From positions 114,735 to 178,734 of the forward strand of contig NZ_JAIQXU010000005.1 in NCBI RefSeq assembly GCF_020166395.1: a stretch of 64,000 bases of DNA. The letters are read 5' to 3'. The notes beneath the pieces were generated by a model. That model did no database searches and was not told where the DNA came from. It worked only from the letters and a program-made list of their open reading frames with translations. Of the stretch, positions 1 through 11,162 are shown piece by piece (within the stretch, counting starts at the first letter, position 1; the number at the start of each line of letters is the position of its first letter). The position numbers and the translations under genes were made by a program. Source of the DNA: Deinococcus betulae (GTDB lineage: Bacteria; Deinococcota; Deinococci; Deinococcales; Deinococcaceae).

Positions 1-729
1 GCCATAGATAGCAACAAAAACATGTTGATGTGGGACGGCACGGCCTGGGTAGGCGCGGCCCGGCAGGCGGACGGCAGCTTTACGCCGGGTGTGTCCTCTG
101 CTTTTAACGGCGTGCTGTACGTGGGGGGCAAGGTGGCCAATCTGAACGCTGGCCCCAACAGCAGCAATGGTGGCGCCGCTGTGGCGTCGTTCAGTGGCCT
201 GACGCTGGCCGCTGCAGGCGACATTAACATCACCAGCAGCCTGCGCTACGCCGACCCGCCCTGTGCAGGGCAGCATGTGCGCAACGGCGACGGCAGCGTG
301 ACGCCCGCCGCCTGCACAAACCTGAACACCCGCAACATCCTGGGGATCTACTCGGCCCAGGGCAACGTGAACCTGATGAAAGACCAACTAGGGAACGACC
401 CTGCCATTCACGCCGTCCTGATGGCGGGTACAGGTGCCGTGCAGGTGGATAAATATAACCAAGGGACCTCTCAGGGCACCGTGAACCTGATCGGCGGCAT
501 TATCGAAAACTATTACGGCGCCTTCGGCACTTTCGATGGCGACACAGCGAAAACGGGCTACGGCCGGAACTTCGTCTTCGATCCGCGCACCCTGCAGGGC
601 TACGAGCCGCCCTTCTTTCCCACCGCCCGCACCTGGAAACTTACCCTGACCGAGGAGGCTGGGACTCAACCGCTGACGGCATCTTTGCGCCTGCGCGGCG
701 ATACGGTGAATGCTGGAGAAGGACAGTGA
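1..729 (+). CDS. Pilus-associated minor protein, C-terminal part (5' end outside window)
   Basis: The reading frame is open from the first base, so this is the 3' part of a longer gene. About 242 residues are visible. The segment is rich in Gly, Asn, Thr and Ala and ends in a beta-rich stretch with FDGDTAKTGYGRNFVFDP and PPFFPTARTW. This resembles the C-terminal region of large PilX/DUF4900-type proteins encoded with Deinococcus pilin genes; that assignment is from memory of the family. Its TGA overlaps the GTG of the next prepilin gene, so the four genes form one operon. Its likely role is as a minor structural or assembly component of a type IV pilus or pseudopilus on the cell surface. Confidence 0.65.
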   Translation, partial: AIDSNKNMLMWDGTAWVGAARQADGSFTPGVSSAFNGVLYVGGKVANLNAGPNSSNGGAAVASFSGLTLAAAGDINITSSLRYADPPCAGQHVRNGDGSVTPAACTNLNTRNILGIYSAQGNVNLMKDQLGNDPAIHAVLMAGTGAVQVDKYNQGTSQGTVNLIGGIIENYYGAFGTFDGDTAKTGYGRNFVFDPRTLQGYEPPFFPTARTWKLTLTEEAGTQPLTASLRLRGDTVNAGEGQ

Positions 730-1181
730 GCGCCCAGACCCAGGGCTTTACTCTGCTAGAACTGCTGGTCGTCATGGCCATTCTGGGCATTCTGGCGGGC
801 GTGTTGGGCCTGAATCTCCTGAGCAGCTACCGCGGCGCTCAACTGCGCGAAGCGGCTTCGCAGATGAGCGGCGACCTGCGCCAAGCCCGCAGCGACACGC
901 TGAAAACGGGCCAAAGCGTAGGCATCAACGTCACTCTGAACAGCACGGCCTATACCGTGACACGCGGGGCGGGCACGGCTACTCAGTCCCAGACTCGAAC
1001 CTTGCCCAGCGGCGTGGTGGTGGCAGAGGAAGTCGGTGAGACCGAAGTCACTTATCAGGCGCCCACAGGGACCATTGGTGGGAATGGCGTGGTCTGGACG
1101 CTACGTCACCCCGGCGGCCGTCAAATCAAAGTCAAGGTGGTTGGCATCACCGGAAAGGTCATGATCGATGCGACAAATTAA
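726..1181 (+). CDS. Type IV prepilin-like protein, GspH/FimT type
   Basis: 151 residues with a class III signal at the N-terminus: GFTLLELLVVMAI, cleaved after Gly with Phe+1 and Glu+5, as PilD-type peptidases require. The hydrophobic helix (about residues 8-30) is followed by a soluble domain with a GspH/FimT feel (SDTLKTGQ, VTYQAPTGTIGG). The GTG start overlaps the upstream stop by four bases and the downstream gene overlaps by 14, so translation is probably coupled. It is inferred to be a minor pseudopilin that initiates or caps a pilus or secretion pseudopilus. Natural transformation is a plausible role but is not shown here. Confidence 0.85.
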   Translation: MSAQTQGFTLLELLVVMAILGILAGVLGLNLLSSYRGAQLREAASQMSGDLRQARSDTLKTGQSVGINVTLNSTAYTVTRGAGTATQSQTRTLPSGVVVAEEVGETEVTYQAPTGTIGGNGVVWTLRHPGGRQIKVKVVGITGKVMIDATN

Positions 1182-1593
1182 CCCCCGTATCCAGGGCATT
1201 ACCATCGTGGAAGTGCTCGTCGGTGTACTGCTGGTCAGCGTTATTGTGATGGTTGTGCTGACTCCGCTGACGGGCTTCTTCGGTCTGACTCGGCGCAGCA
1301 CCCAGCAGGTAGGCGCCACCCAGGCGGCCCAGCAGATTCTGGAGACTGTCCGGGGTGATTGGCTTTCACCGGCCGTATACGCCCAGCGCTGCACGACCGC
1401 AGACTTGAGTGGCGGCAACCTCACCCTCACCGTGACTAACTTAGACCTGGACGGCAATACGGCAGGCGAAGCACCCATGCACCCAAGCTGCAACGGCAAC
1501 TCGCCGGACCTGGCCCCAGCGCGGCGTGTCAGTGTGACGGTGCGGGACGGCGCGGCGCAGTCCACCCTGAGCGTGGACGTGGCCCGGCCATGA
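1168..1593 (+). CDS. Type IV prepilin-like protein, PilV type
   Basis: 141 residues. The N-terminus reads QGITIVEVLVGVLLVSVIVMVV: a prepilin cleavage site (Gly before Ile+1, Glu+5) followed by the conserved hydrophobic helix. The rest is a short soluble domain with two Cys residues (about 74 and 99) that could form a disulphide. It overlaps the preceding gene by 14 nt and the next by ATGA. Position and size fit the PilV/GspI class of minor pilins. Exact class is inferred from gene order between FimT-like and PilW-like genes. Confidence 0.82.
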   Translation: MRQINPRIQGITIVEVLVGVLLVSVIVMVVLTPLTGFFGLTRRSTQQVGATQAAQQILETVRGDWLSPAVYAQRCTTADLSGGNLTLTVTNLDLDGNTAGEAPMHPSCNGNSPDLAPARRVSVTVRDGAAQSTLSVDVARP

Positions 1594-2399
1594 GCAGCCG
1601 CAACCATGGCTTTACGCTGATTGAACTGCTGGTGGCCGTCGCTCTGGCACTGATTGTGCTGTTTGCGGCTTCCAATCTGCTGATTTCCAGTTCCAGCAGT
1701 GCCACAAATCTGCAGGCCCGCAACGACATGGCGCAAGAAGGGCAAATTGCCCTGAACTACATCGCGGCCAATGTCAGGGAAGCGGCGTATGTGTATCCAA
1801 ATGGGACCACGCTAAATCTGGGTGGGGGAGACACCACACGGCGACCTGGAGGCGGCAACTGGGTGGTGGGCAACAGCACAGCGCCCATCTTGGCATTCAT
1901 TAAGGCTCCCCGTCTTCCTGTTGCGGGCTGTTGGAAGGTGACGGAAAACGAGCTAAATGACGATAAAGCCTGTTATAAGTTCGTAGCGTATTACCCTGTC
2001 CTGCGAAGCGCTTGGGTGGCGGCTAGTACCGGCCAGAATAACCCTGGCTCCGATCTTGCCAATGGTGAGCGCTGGCTTCTGGTCGAATACCGCAAGAATC
2101 TGCCTCTCAACTCTCCACCAACCTTAACCAACCTCGCCGGCCTCAATGTGGCCAGCAGCAGTGGCCGTCTCCTGCTTGATTACGTGCAGCCGGCTGTGCC
2201 TAATCTGCGTCCCCTCTTCAGCGTTCAAGCGGACAGCCCACAAACACCTGGCAATGTGCGCGTCACCCTGAACCTGAGCCTAAGCCGCCTGGTTGAGCGC
2301 CGCGAGATTAATATCCCGGCGCGCCCCTCGCCCGACCCGGCCACCTGGACACAGACCCTCAGCGCCGCGCCGCGCAACATCGGCACCCTGGCCCCCTAG
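1590..2399 (+). CDS. Type IV prepilin-like protein, PilW/GspJ type
   Basis: 269 residues. The N-terminal HGFTLIELLVAVALALIVLF is a textbook prepilin peptidase site and assembly helix, followed by LQARNDMAQEGQIALNYIAANVREA, the segment typical of PilW/GspJ minor pilins. The longer C-terminal domain contains two Cys. It is the last gene of the pilin operon: a hairpin followed by a T-rich tract (2425-2455) comes 26 nt after its stop. It likely forms a minor pilin tip complex with the products upstream. Confidence 0.85.
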   Translation: MSSRNHGFTLIELLVAVALALIVLFAASNLLISSSSSATNLQARNDMAQEGQIALNYIAANVREAAYVYPNGTTLNLGGGDTTRRPGGGNWVVGNSTAPILAFIKAPRLPVAGCWKVTENELNDDKACYKFVAYYPVLRSAWVAASTGQNNPGSDLANGERWLLVEYRKNLPLNSPPTLTNLAGLNVASSSGRLLLDYVQPAVPNLRPLFSVQADSPQTPGNVRVTLNLSLSRLVERREINIPARPSPDPATWTQTLSAAPRNIGTLAP

Positions 2400-2420
2400 C
2401 CCTGGCGCGTGCTAGCATGA

Positions 2421-2459
<39 letters not shown>

Positions 2460-2491
2460 CCCAGGGCGGGGTCAGGCGCTCGCGGCTAGAG

Positions 2492-4153
<1,662 letters not shown>

Positions 4154-4262
4154 CAGCGGTCTTTGGTGCAGTTGAGGCGTTCTCTCAGCTGCCCTAACTG
4201 ACACCGAGGGGTGCACTGTCAGTCCAGTGTGAAGCGGAACCAAAAGCCAGCACTTACGAGTA

Positions 4263-4298
4263 CAGGAAGGGACGCTGCTTAAATGGCGTCCCTTCCTG
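4263..4298. terminator. Perfect 13-bp hairpin over the coaE stop, between convergent genes
   Basis: CAGGAAGGGACGC pairs perfectly with GCGTCCCTTCCTG across a 10-nt loop. It includes the coaE stop codon (4279-4281) and lies 110 nt after pyrG. There is no real T-tract on either side, so it may act as an mRNA-stabilising or weak bidirectional terminator. Confidence 0.5.
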
Positions 4299-4914
4299 CT
4301 GCGCCTCTGGTCCACTCCGGGCTTATCAGTATTCTTTCCACCTGCGCTTCCAGCCCTGCCATATCGCTGCTGTTCTCAATGACCCAGGTGGCGCGGCGGC
4401 GTTTCTCATCTGCGGGCAGCTGGCGGGCGTCACGGGCTAGGATGTCGTCCTGGGTCAGGCCGCCTCGGGCCAGGGCGCGCCTCAGCCGCACGTCCAGCGG
4501 CGCGTCCACGACCAGCACGGCGTCCATCTGGGCGTCCAGACCACTTTCAAACAGAAGTGGGACGTCCTGCACCACCCAGACCTCGCCGCGAGCAGCCGCC
4601 TGCGCTTCAAGGCCGCTCATCCGCGCCCGCACGCGCGGATGAACGATGGCGTTCAGGTCAGCCACCGCCGCCGGGTCGGGAAAGACGCGGGCGGCCAGGC
4701 CCGCACGGTCCAGCACACCTGCTGTCACGGTGCCGGGAAACCGCGCCTCTATCTGGGTCAGCACCTCCGGTTCCTGGGTGACCAGGCGCGCCTGCTCGTC
4801 GGCGTCCAGCACGGTCAGGCCGCGTGCGCGCAGTAGGCCAGCCACTGTACTTTTGCCCGCGCCGATGCTGCCAGTCAGGCCCAAGCGGCGGGGTGGGAGA
4901 GGGTCGGCAGTCAC
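4279..4914 (-). CDS. coaE: Dephospho-CoA kinase
   Basis: 211 residues. It phosphorylates the 3'-hydroxyl of dephospho-CoA in the last step of coenzyme A synthesis. The P-loop GSIGAGKST is at about residues 14-22, followed by [11 protein letters not shown] (substrate-binding Asp) and [12 protein letters not shown], a family hallmark. The GTG at 4914 is preferred over an upstream ATG at 4965: it gives the usual N-terminus, and TACAGT lies six bases before it, consistent with a leaderless message. It is convergent with pyrG. Confidence 0.93.
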   Translation of the reverse strand: MTADPLPPRRLGLTGSIGAGKSTVAGLLRARGLTVLDADEQARLVTQEPEVLTQIEARFPGTVTAGVLDRAGLAARVFPDPAAVADLNAIVHPRVRARMSGLEAQAAARGEVWVVQDVPLLFESGLDAQMDAVLVVDAPLDVRLRRALARGGLTQDDILARDARQLPADEKRRRATWVIENSSDMAGLEAQVERILISPEWTRGAAGRDAI

Positions 4915-4920
4915 GCCCCG

Positions 4921-4926
4921 ACTGTA
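4921..4926 (-). promoter_or_regulatory. -10 box for coaE (leaderless)
   Basis: TACAGT on the minus strand ends six bases before the GTG start of coaE, the spacing expected if transcription begins at the start codon. Confidence 0.5.
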
Positions 4927-5145
4927 CCGCCCTCTAGTCTCACCCGGTTCTGTGACGGGCTTCATCAGACCGGCGTCACCGGGGCGCAGAACACTGCGGC
5001 CTATGTTCAGCTTCTGCGGCTCCTGGCCCTCTCACGGCCACTTCACCCGGTTTGTCGGCGTTCTCACGTATCATGGCGTTATGCCTGTTTCTGGCAGGGT
5101 GAGGCCGGCGCTGCACAAGGCGCCGGGCCGCACGGAGGTTTCCGA

Positions 5146-6309
<1,164 letters not shown>

Positions 6310-6390
6310 GGCCTGGCGCGGCGCTGAGCCTTGTCACAGAACTCTGACAGCGCCCCGCCTTCAAAACCCTGCCCTTCTAGACCCCCTGGC

Positions 6391-6417
6391 GTGCCCCCGC
6401 CGGGGGGGCTGTCTTTG
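6391..6417 (+). terminator. Intrinsic terminator after the TPR gene
   Basis: GCCCCC at 6393-6398 pairs with GGGGGC ending at 6409, followed by TGTCTTTG. It lies about 80 nt after the TPR gene stop. Confidence 0.6.
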
Positions 6418-6609
6418 TAAGTGCATGGTGCCAGCAGGGAAAAGCTGCTTGAGGACACTCTTTCTTGCCCTGGTCAGAGCAGAGCAGAGGCTTGGTAGCA
6501 GGATAAAGACGTTCATGTTGCCAGGAGTGAGCGGCATGAAAGGAGCAGATTTGTACCGTGAGGGCACTTCAACCGCTTCAGGTCACTGACAGCGAAAAAG
6601 GACCCTCAC

Positions 6610-7197
6610 ATGACCAAGACTGCCCTGACCATCCTGATTCCCTTTAGCCTGCTGCTGGCCTCCTGCGGCGGCGCACCCAGTACCCCCAGCGCCAGCGCGG
6701 CCCCCGCACCAGCCGTGGGCAGCAGCGGCTCGACGGGCGGTCAGGGGGGCAGTGTGCCCAGCGCAGGCGACCAGACCATGAGCGCCCAGGAAGCCCAGGT
6801 GCTGAAGGAAGTCAACGAGGCCCGCGCCCAGGCCCGGTCCTGCGGTGGTCAGGCGTTTGCCGCCGCCCCCGCTGTGACCTGGAATGGTTACCTGGCGGCT
6901 TCGGCCCGTGGCCACGCGACCGACATGGCGGCCCGCGCCTACTTTGACCACAACACCCCCGAAGGCCGCACCCCCGCGCAGCGCATGGAAGCGGCCGGCT
7001 ACAGCAGCTGGCGCCAGGTGGGCGAGAACATCGCCGCTGGCTACACGGTGCAGAACGTGGTGCAGGGCTGGATTGACAGCCCCAGCCACTGCAAGACCCT
7101 GATGGACCCCGGCCTGAAGGAACTGGGCGTGGGCTACACCTACCGCCAGGGCAGCCCCTACGGCACCTACTGGGTCCAGAACTTCGGCACGCGCTAA
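6610..7197 (+). CDS. CAP/SCP-domain lipoprotein (YkwD-like)
   Basis: 195 residues. The lipobox LLASC (Cys near residue 19) follows a hydrophobic signal, so the protein is probably lipid-anchored. A Ser/Gly/Ala linker (about 20-60) leads to a CAP (cysteine-rich secretory protein/SCP) domain, recognisable by NEARAQARSCGG, HATDMAARAYFDHNTPEGRTP, GENIAAGY and GWIDSPSHCKTLMDP. The His and Glu in DHNTP and GENIA match the usual cavity residues. Function of bacterial CAP proteins is mostly unknown. AAAGGACC lies upstream as a ribosome site and a strong terminator follows, so the gene is monocistronic. Confidence 0.9.
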   Translation: MTKTALTILIPFSLLLASCGGAPSTPSASAAPAPAVGSSGSTGGQGGSVPSAGDQTMSAQEAQVLKEVNEARAQARSCGGQAFAAAPAVTWNGYLAASARGHATDMAARAYFDHNTPEGRTPAQRMEAAGYSSWRQVGENIAAGYTVQNVVQGWIDSPSHCKTLMDPGLKELGVGYTYRQGSPYGTYWVQNFGTR

Positions 7198-7249
7198 GGG
7201 CGCTGTGCCTGCGCACCGGGGTTGAAGCCGGGCGCACGCGATAACTCTA

Positions 7250-7292
7250 GGGCGGGACGGTTCTGTGAGGGGAACCGTTCCGCCCACTTTTG
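7250..7292 (+). terminator. Intrinsic terminator after the CAP-domain gene
   Basis: GGGCGGGACGGTTC pairs with GAACCGTTCCGCCC (one G-T pair) around an eight-base loop, followed by ACTTTTG. Confidence 0.75.
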
Positions 7293-7883
7293 TCGTGTCG
7301 GGAGGGTGAAAGCAGGGGAGCAGACGTTGACATTAGGCACGAGTTGCTTCTGACGTTGGCTCTGCTGAAAGGGCGTGCGCGGGGCCTGAAGTTTGTCTTG
7401 CGTCGCTTGGAGCTCGGCTTTCAAAACGTGCCCCTGGGGCTTCTGGTCTTTCGTCAAGGTGGTTGGCCATCCGGCGCCATCCTGCCCCCTTTGTGGAGGG
7501 GCCTGCGCCCTCAAAAGCTTATAAGCCGACGTGGACGACGCAAGAAGACGAGGAGTCGCCACTGAACGGGTGGAGCCACCGCCAATGGCCTCATCCAGAC
7601 CTAAGTGGTGTGATGGCAGGGCCTCTTGGCGAGGTCTGTAGATTTGACTTTGAGGCAAAGATGCAGAAGCCAGCACACTTCAAGAGCCCTTGTGAGATAG
7701 AGGCCAGGAACTTTATGGCGCAGTGAACACCATGAGTTGACAGTTCTGCATCCATATGAGGTGCTGGGCCTCTAAACATGAAGCCCCCCCTCTGGCAGTC
7801 CGGGCTGCTGTGGGTTATGACTTGATTTGAAAAGCCAAGTGGGTTTTTCCTCGCCGCTTTCTCCTGCTCCCGGAGGCCCCACC
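7293..7883. other. Intergenic region without a supported gene
   Basis: About 590 bases. Short frames exist on both strands, but they lack good starts, have uneven composition and resemble nothing I know. The only recognisable item is a 16-base string at 7758-7773 that recurs at 33665-33680. The last 12 bases hold the CGGAGG ribosome site of the next gene. Confidence 0.5.
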
Positions 7884-8462
7884 ATGAAAATCGCCGTGAT
7901 TATTGGCAGCACCCGCGCCACCCGTTTTGCTGACAAGCCGGCCGCTTGGCTGCGCGGCATCGTGTCACAGCGCACCGACGCTGAGTACGAGTTCGTGGAC
8001 CTGCGCGACTATCCCATGCCCTTTTTCGACGAGGTGGCTTCCAACCTCTGGGCGCCGACCCAGAACGAGGTCGCCCTGCGCTGGCAGCAAAAGATTGCAG
8101 AGTTTGACGGCTATATCTTCCTGACCGCCGAGTATAACCACGCCCCGACAGGGGTGCTGAAGAACGCGCTGGACTACGCTTATGTGGAGTGGAACAAGAA
8201 GCCCGCCGCATTTGTAGGGTACGGCTCGGTGGGCGCGGCGCGCGCCATTGAGCAGCTGCGTCAGATTGCCGTGGAGCTTCAGATGGCGCCTATCCGCACG
8301 GGCGTACATATTCAGGGCGCCGACTTTTTCGGGGCCTGGCAGGCGGGGGCGGCGCTAGAAGACATGGCGCATCTGCAACCCGGCGTCCAGAGCATGCTGG
8401 ATGAACTGCACTGGTGGGCCTCGGCCCTGAAAACGGCGCGGGAAGCGACTGCGGTGTCCTGA
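7884..8462 (+). CDS. NADPH-dependent FMN reductase family protein
   Basis: 192 residues, flavodoxin-like fold. MKIAVIIGSTRATRFADKPAAWL is the phosphate-binding loop for FMN. FLTAEYNHAPTGVLKNALDY is the second family signature, and GYGSVGAARAIEQLRQI forms the dimer helix. Such enzymes reduce FMN, quinones or azo compounds with NAD(P)H in the cytosol; the substrate cannot be predicted. The ATG at 7884 sits after CGGAGGC and matches the family start. An earlier in-frame ATG (7827) would add a non-homologous tail. It appears monocistronic. Confidence 0.9.
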   Translation: MKIAVIIGSTRATRFADKPAAWLRGIVSQRTDAEYEFVDLRDYPMPFFDEVASNLWAPTQNEVALRWQQKIAEFDGYIFLTAEYNHAPTGVLKNALDYAYVEWNKKPAAFVGYGSVGAARAIEQLRQIAVELQMAPIRTGVHIQGADFFGAWQAGAALEDMAHLQPGVQSMLDELHWWASALKTAREATAVS

Positions 8463-8852
8463 CAGCGGCTGACACTTCTGCCCCTAGGGCAAAGGACACC
8501 CCCTCAACTCCACTTCCGCCGCAGGCTCTTGCGGTCACGTACTTTGTTCGCCCCAGCGCGGCTCAGGGCCTCCTTCGTTCAACCGCTCTGGGTTCCGCTG
8601 TCAGGATGGACTGAAGTGCGCCCCTCTGGCCATGAGGGGGCGCGTGTTGTTCTGCCCGTCCCAGGCGACCGCACGTCAGATACAGCTCGGGAACAGAGCC
8701 CTGGCCTGATTACCCCAGAGGAAATGCACCTCCAGAGGCACGGTGAACCCTGCTCAGCCAGTTGGCCCATGCCTTTAGCGAGCCTCGCGCATAAGGTGCT
8801 GACCATGACCTGGCGAGACGACACCCAGTAGGCCCTTTGGAGGGGGCCTGCC
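8463..8852. other. Intergenic region without a supported gene
   Basis: 390 bases. An open frame of about 100 codons (8529-8831) shows no domain, no signal and no ribosome site. I see no repeat or RNA gene here. The last 15 bases carry the GGAGGG ribosome site for the next gene. Confidence 0.45.
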
Positions 8853-9398
8853 ATGAGCGGACGTCTCTGGAAGCGTGAGCAGCACACACGCCGGCTTATT
8901 TCTCGTCATCTTCAGCAGCATATTCAGCCGTTTTGGGGCTACGGAGAGCCGCCGGAGGTTCAGGCGGCCTGGCCCCGCCGCAGGTGGCGTGAACTGGGGT
9001 GCTTTGAACAGTGGGCGGAGGCGCAGGTCGTGGCCTCCCGGCACCCTGGTTCGGTGCTGGAGCCGGTATGGCGTTACTGCCGCAAGCCCAAGCCGCACCG
9101 GCAGGTGATCGGCTACCGGGTGGGGGTTGTGACCCGGCTGGGAGCGCCGTACCGCACCCCTGTCACGACCTGGGCGCTGGAGGAAGCGGCCGCGCGTCAC
9201 CAGCAGACGCAGGCACGCCGCTGGTTAAAGCGCGGAAGCCTGAAGGGCGGCATTGCGGCTTCCACCCGCAGCTCTCGGCGGCGTTGGCGCCGTGCTGGAC
9301 AGCAGATCTGTAGGCTGGCCCTGCGTGGCGACCTGGACACTGCAGGCGCCCTTGACCCACAGCCCCGGCGGCTGGGTGTGATGTGGGACATCTGGTAA
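8853..9398 (+). CDS. Hypothetical basic protein
   Basis: 181 residues, not recognised. The product is strikingly basic and rich in Arg, Trp and Gln (SRHLQQHIQPFWGYGEPPEV, PRRRWRELGCFEQWAEA, RSSRRRWRRAGQQICRLALRG), which suggests nucleic-acid binding, though no known fold is evident. The ATG follows TTGGAGGGGGCC at good spacing, which supports a real gene. Its stop lies just before a hairpin shared with the convergent polX operon. It has long gaps on its 5' side and may be an accessory gene. Confidence 0.6.
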   Translation: MSGRLWKREQHTRRLISRHLQQHIQPFWGYGEPPEVQAAWPRRRWRELGCFEQWAEAQVVASRHPGSVLEPVWRYCRKPKPHRQVIGYRVGVVTRLGAPYRTPVTTWALEEAAARHQQTQARRWLKRGSLKGGIAASTRSSRRRWRRAGQQICRLALRGDLDTAGALDPQPRRLGVMWDIW

Positions 9399-9400
9399 AG

Positions 9401-9440
9401 AAAAAGCGAGAGGGCGCCGCTTCATAAGGCGCCCTCTCGC
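9401..9440 (-). terminator. Terminator of the hisJ-polX operon (possibly bidirectional)
   Basis: A perfect 13-bp stem (GCGAGAGGGCGCC/GGCGCCCTCTCGC, nine-base loop) is followed on the minus strand by TTTTTCTTT. It also lies 8 nt after the convergent hypothetical gene. Confidence 0.8.
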
Positions 9441-9452
9441 TGTGAACTTTGA

Positions 9453-11162
9453 CTATCTGCTCCGCCCCGCCCGCTGCTCGGCCACAAATGCCAGGAACTC
9501 GCCTTGTTCCAGCGTATTAACCACCTGTGCCGGGGTCAGGCCCGCCTTGCGCGCGGCCATCACGCCGTATTTCGCGTCGGCCAGACCGGCAGGCACGTGG
9601 GCGTCGGTGTTGATGGCGAACTTCAGGCGATCACGCCAGCGCAGAGCTGCCCGCCAGTCCAGGTCCAGGCGGTAGGCGTTGGCGTTGATTTCGACCACGG
9701 TGCCGTTCTGCGCGCAGGCGGCCAGCACCGCGTCCAGGTCCAGGGCGTAGCCGGGGCGGCGCAGGAGCAGGCGCCCGGTGGGGTGGCCCAGGATGGTCAC
9801 GAGGGGGTGCGCGGCCGCGCGAATCAGGCGCTCGGTCTGCCGCGCGGCGTCCAGGGTAAACAGGCTGTGGACGCTGGCGACGACGTAATCCAGCTGCTCC
9901 AACACCTCGTCGGGATAATCCAGCGAGCCGTCGTCCAGAATGTCCACCTCGGCCCCGGCCACCAGGGGCAGCCCGGCGGCCTGCAACTCACGCACTTCCT
10001 TGAGCTGGGCCAGCAGACGCTCGATGCTCAGGCCGTTCGCGTAGTGGGCGGCGCGCGAGTGGTCCCCGGTGCCCAGGTAGCCGTGCCCCAGCCGCACAGT
10101 TTCGCGCGCCATGTCCGCCAGGCTGGCCGCCCCGTCGGACCAGGTGGAGTGGGTGTGCAGCATGCCGCGCAGGCTGGCCACTGTTACCAACTCGTCTGGA
10201 TGCGGGAGGGTCGTCCAGAGGTCATCATGCTCGGGCTCGCGGTATTCGGCGGGGCGCAGCGTGAGGCCCAGGGCCGCCGCCACCTCTGCCTCGGTGGGCG
10301 TGGACAGGGGCTGGGCGCCGCGCAGCAGGCCGCGCCCGGTCAGGTCCAGGCCTCTGGCACTGGCCTGGGCGCGCAGCTGCTCGCGGTACGGCGCGCTGCC
10401 GCCCATCAGCAGGTCCAGGGCGCCGCGTGTGGCGGTTTCTGCGTAGGCCACTTCCACAGGCACGCCGTCCACCCGGCCCGCCAGCACGGGCTTGTCTTCG
10501 ACCGGGGCTAGGTCTTCCACCAGGCCGCCCAGTCGCCTCGTCAGGTCGTCGGGGGTGCCCGTCACCGTCACGCGGGCCACGCGCACCGTGTCCAGCCCCC
10601 GGCGCACGTCGCCACTGGGGCGCGGGTCAAGGCCGTTCAGGCGGGCACACAGCGCCCCCACGACCTCAGCGGCGGTGCTCAGGTGCTGACGCTCCTGCGA
10701 GGCCAGCGCGAACTCTACCGCCGCCAGAAAGCTGGCCGCACTTTTGGCCCCAAAGCCCTTCAGGGCTGCCACCCGCCCGTCGCGGCAGGCTTCGCGCAGA
10801 CCCTCCAGCGAATCAATCCCCGCGTCCCACAGCGCGCGAATCTTCTTCGGCCCCAGGCCGCGCACCCGAAACAGGCTCAGCACGCCGGCCGGAATCAGGC
10901 TGGCGGCGTCTTCCAGGGGGCCAAAGACGCCCGTCTCGGCGTAGGCCAGCAGATCAGCGGCAATCGCCTTGCCCACCTTGGGAATACCCGCAAACTGCCG
11001 GGCCACCAGGGCCTCGGGTTCGGCGTCCACCGCTTCGAGGCTGCGCGCGGCGCTGCGGAAGGCCTGCGCCCGGAAGGGGTCGTCGCCTACCCCCAGCAGG
11101 TCCAGCAGGTCGGCGGTGGTTTTGAGCACCGAAACGAGGTCCTTGCGCGTGACCTCAAGCAT
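9453..11162 (-). CDS. polX: PolX-family protein: Pol X core plus PHP nuclease domain
   Basis: 569 residues. The order is an N-terminal 8-kDa-like and helix-hairpin-helix region (GIPKVGKAIAADLL, about 59-72; VRGLGPKKIRALWDAGI, about 100-116), a Pol X nucleotidyltransferase region (about 160-290), and a C-terminal PHP domain. PHP metal ligands are intact: HTHSTWSDG (336-344), GTGDHS (364-369), GAEVDIL (Glu405), SVHS (His432), GHPTGR (His460) and NTDAH (519-523). In the Pol X part, RRGLDTVRVARVTV sits where the catalytic DxD should be: Val195 and Arg197 replace the Asp pair and Ala239 the third Asp. The PHP nuclease should be active, but polymerase activity looks doubtful. PolX proteins act in gap filling and end processing in DNA repair. 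It overlaps the hisJ-like gene by 8 nt. Confidence 0.93.
   Translation of the reverse strand: MLEVTRKDLVSVLKTTADLLDLLGVGDDPFRAQAFRSAARSLEAVDAEPEALVARQFAGIPKVGKAIAADLLAYAETGVFGPLEDAASLIPAGVLSLFRVRGLGPKKIRALWDAGIDSLEGLREACRDGRVAALKGFGAKSAASFLAAVEFALASQERQHLSTAAEVVGALCARLNGLDPRPSGDVRRGLDTVRVARVTVTGTPDDLTRRLGGLVEDLAPVEDKPVLAGRVDGVPVEVAYAETATRGALDLLMGGSAPYREQLRAQASARGLDLTGRGLLRGAQPLSTPTEAEVAAALGLTLRPAEYREPEHDDLWTTLPHPDELVTVASLRGMLHTHSTWSDGAASLADMARETVRLGHGYLGTGDHSRAAHYANGLSIERLLAQLKEVRELQAAGLPLVAGAEVDILDDGSLDYPDEVLEQLDYVVASVHSLFTLDAARQTERLIRAAAHPLVTILGHPTGRLLLRRPGYALDLDAVLAACAQNGTVVEINANAYRLDLDWRAALRWRDRLKFAINTDAHVPAGLADAKYGVMAARKAGLTPAQVVNTLEQGEFLAFVAEQRAGRSR

Noticed and set aside
7290..7726. 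Two overlapping small frames after the CAP gene
   Set aside because: No ribosome site, no known motif and the first starts at the T-tract of a terminator.
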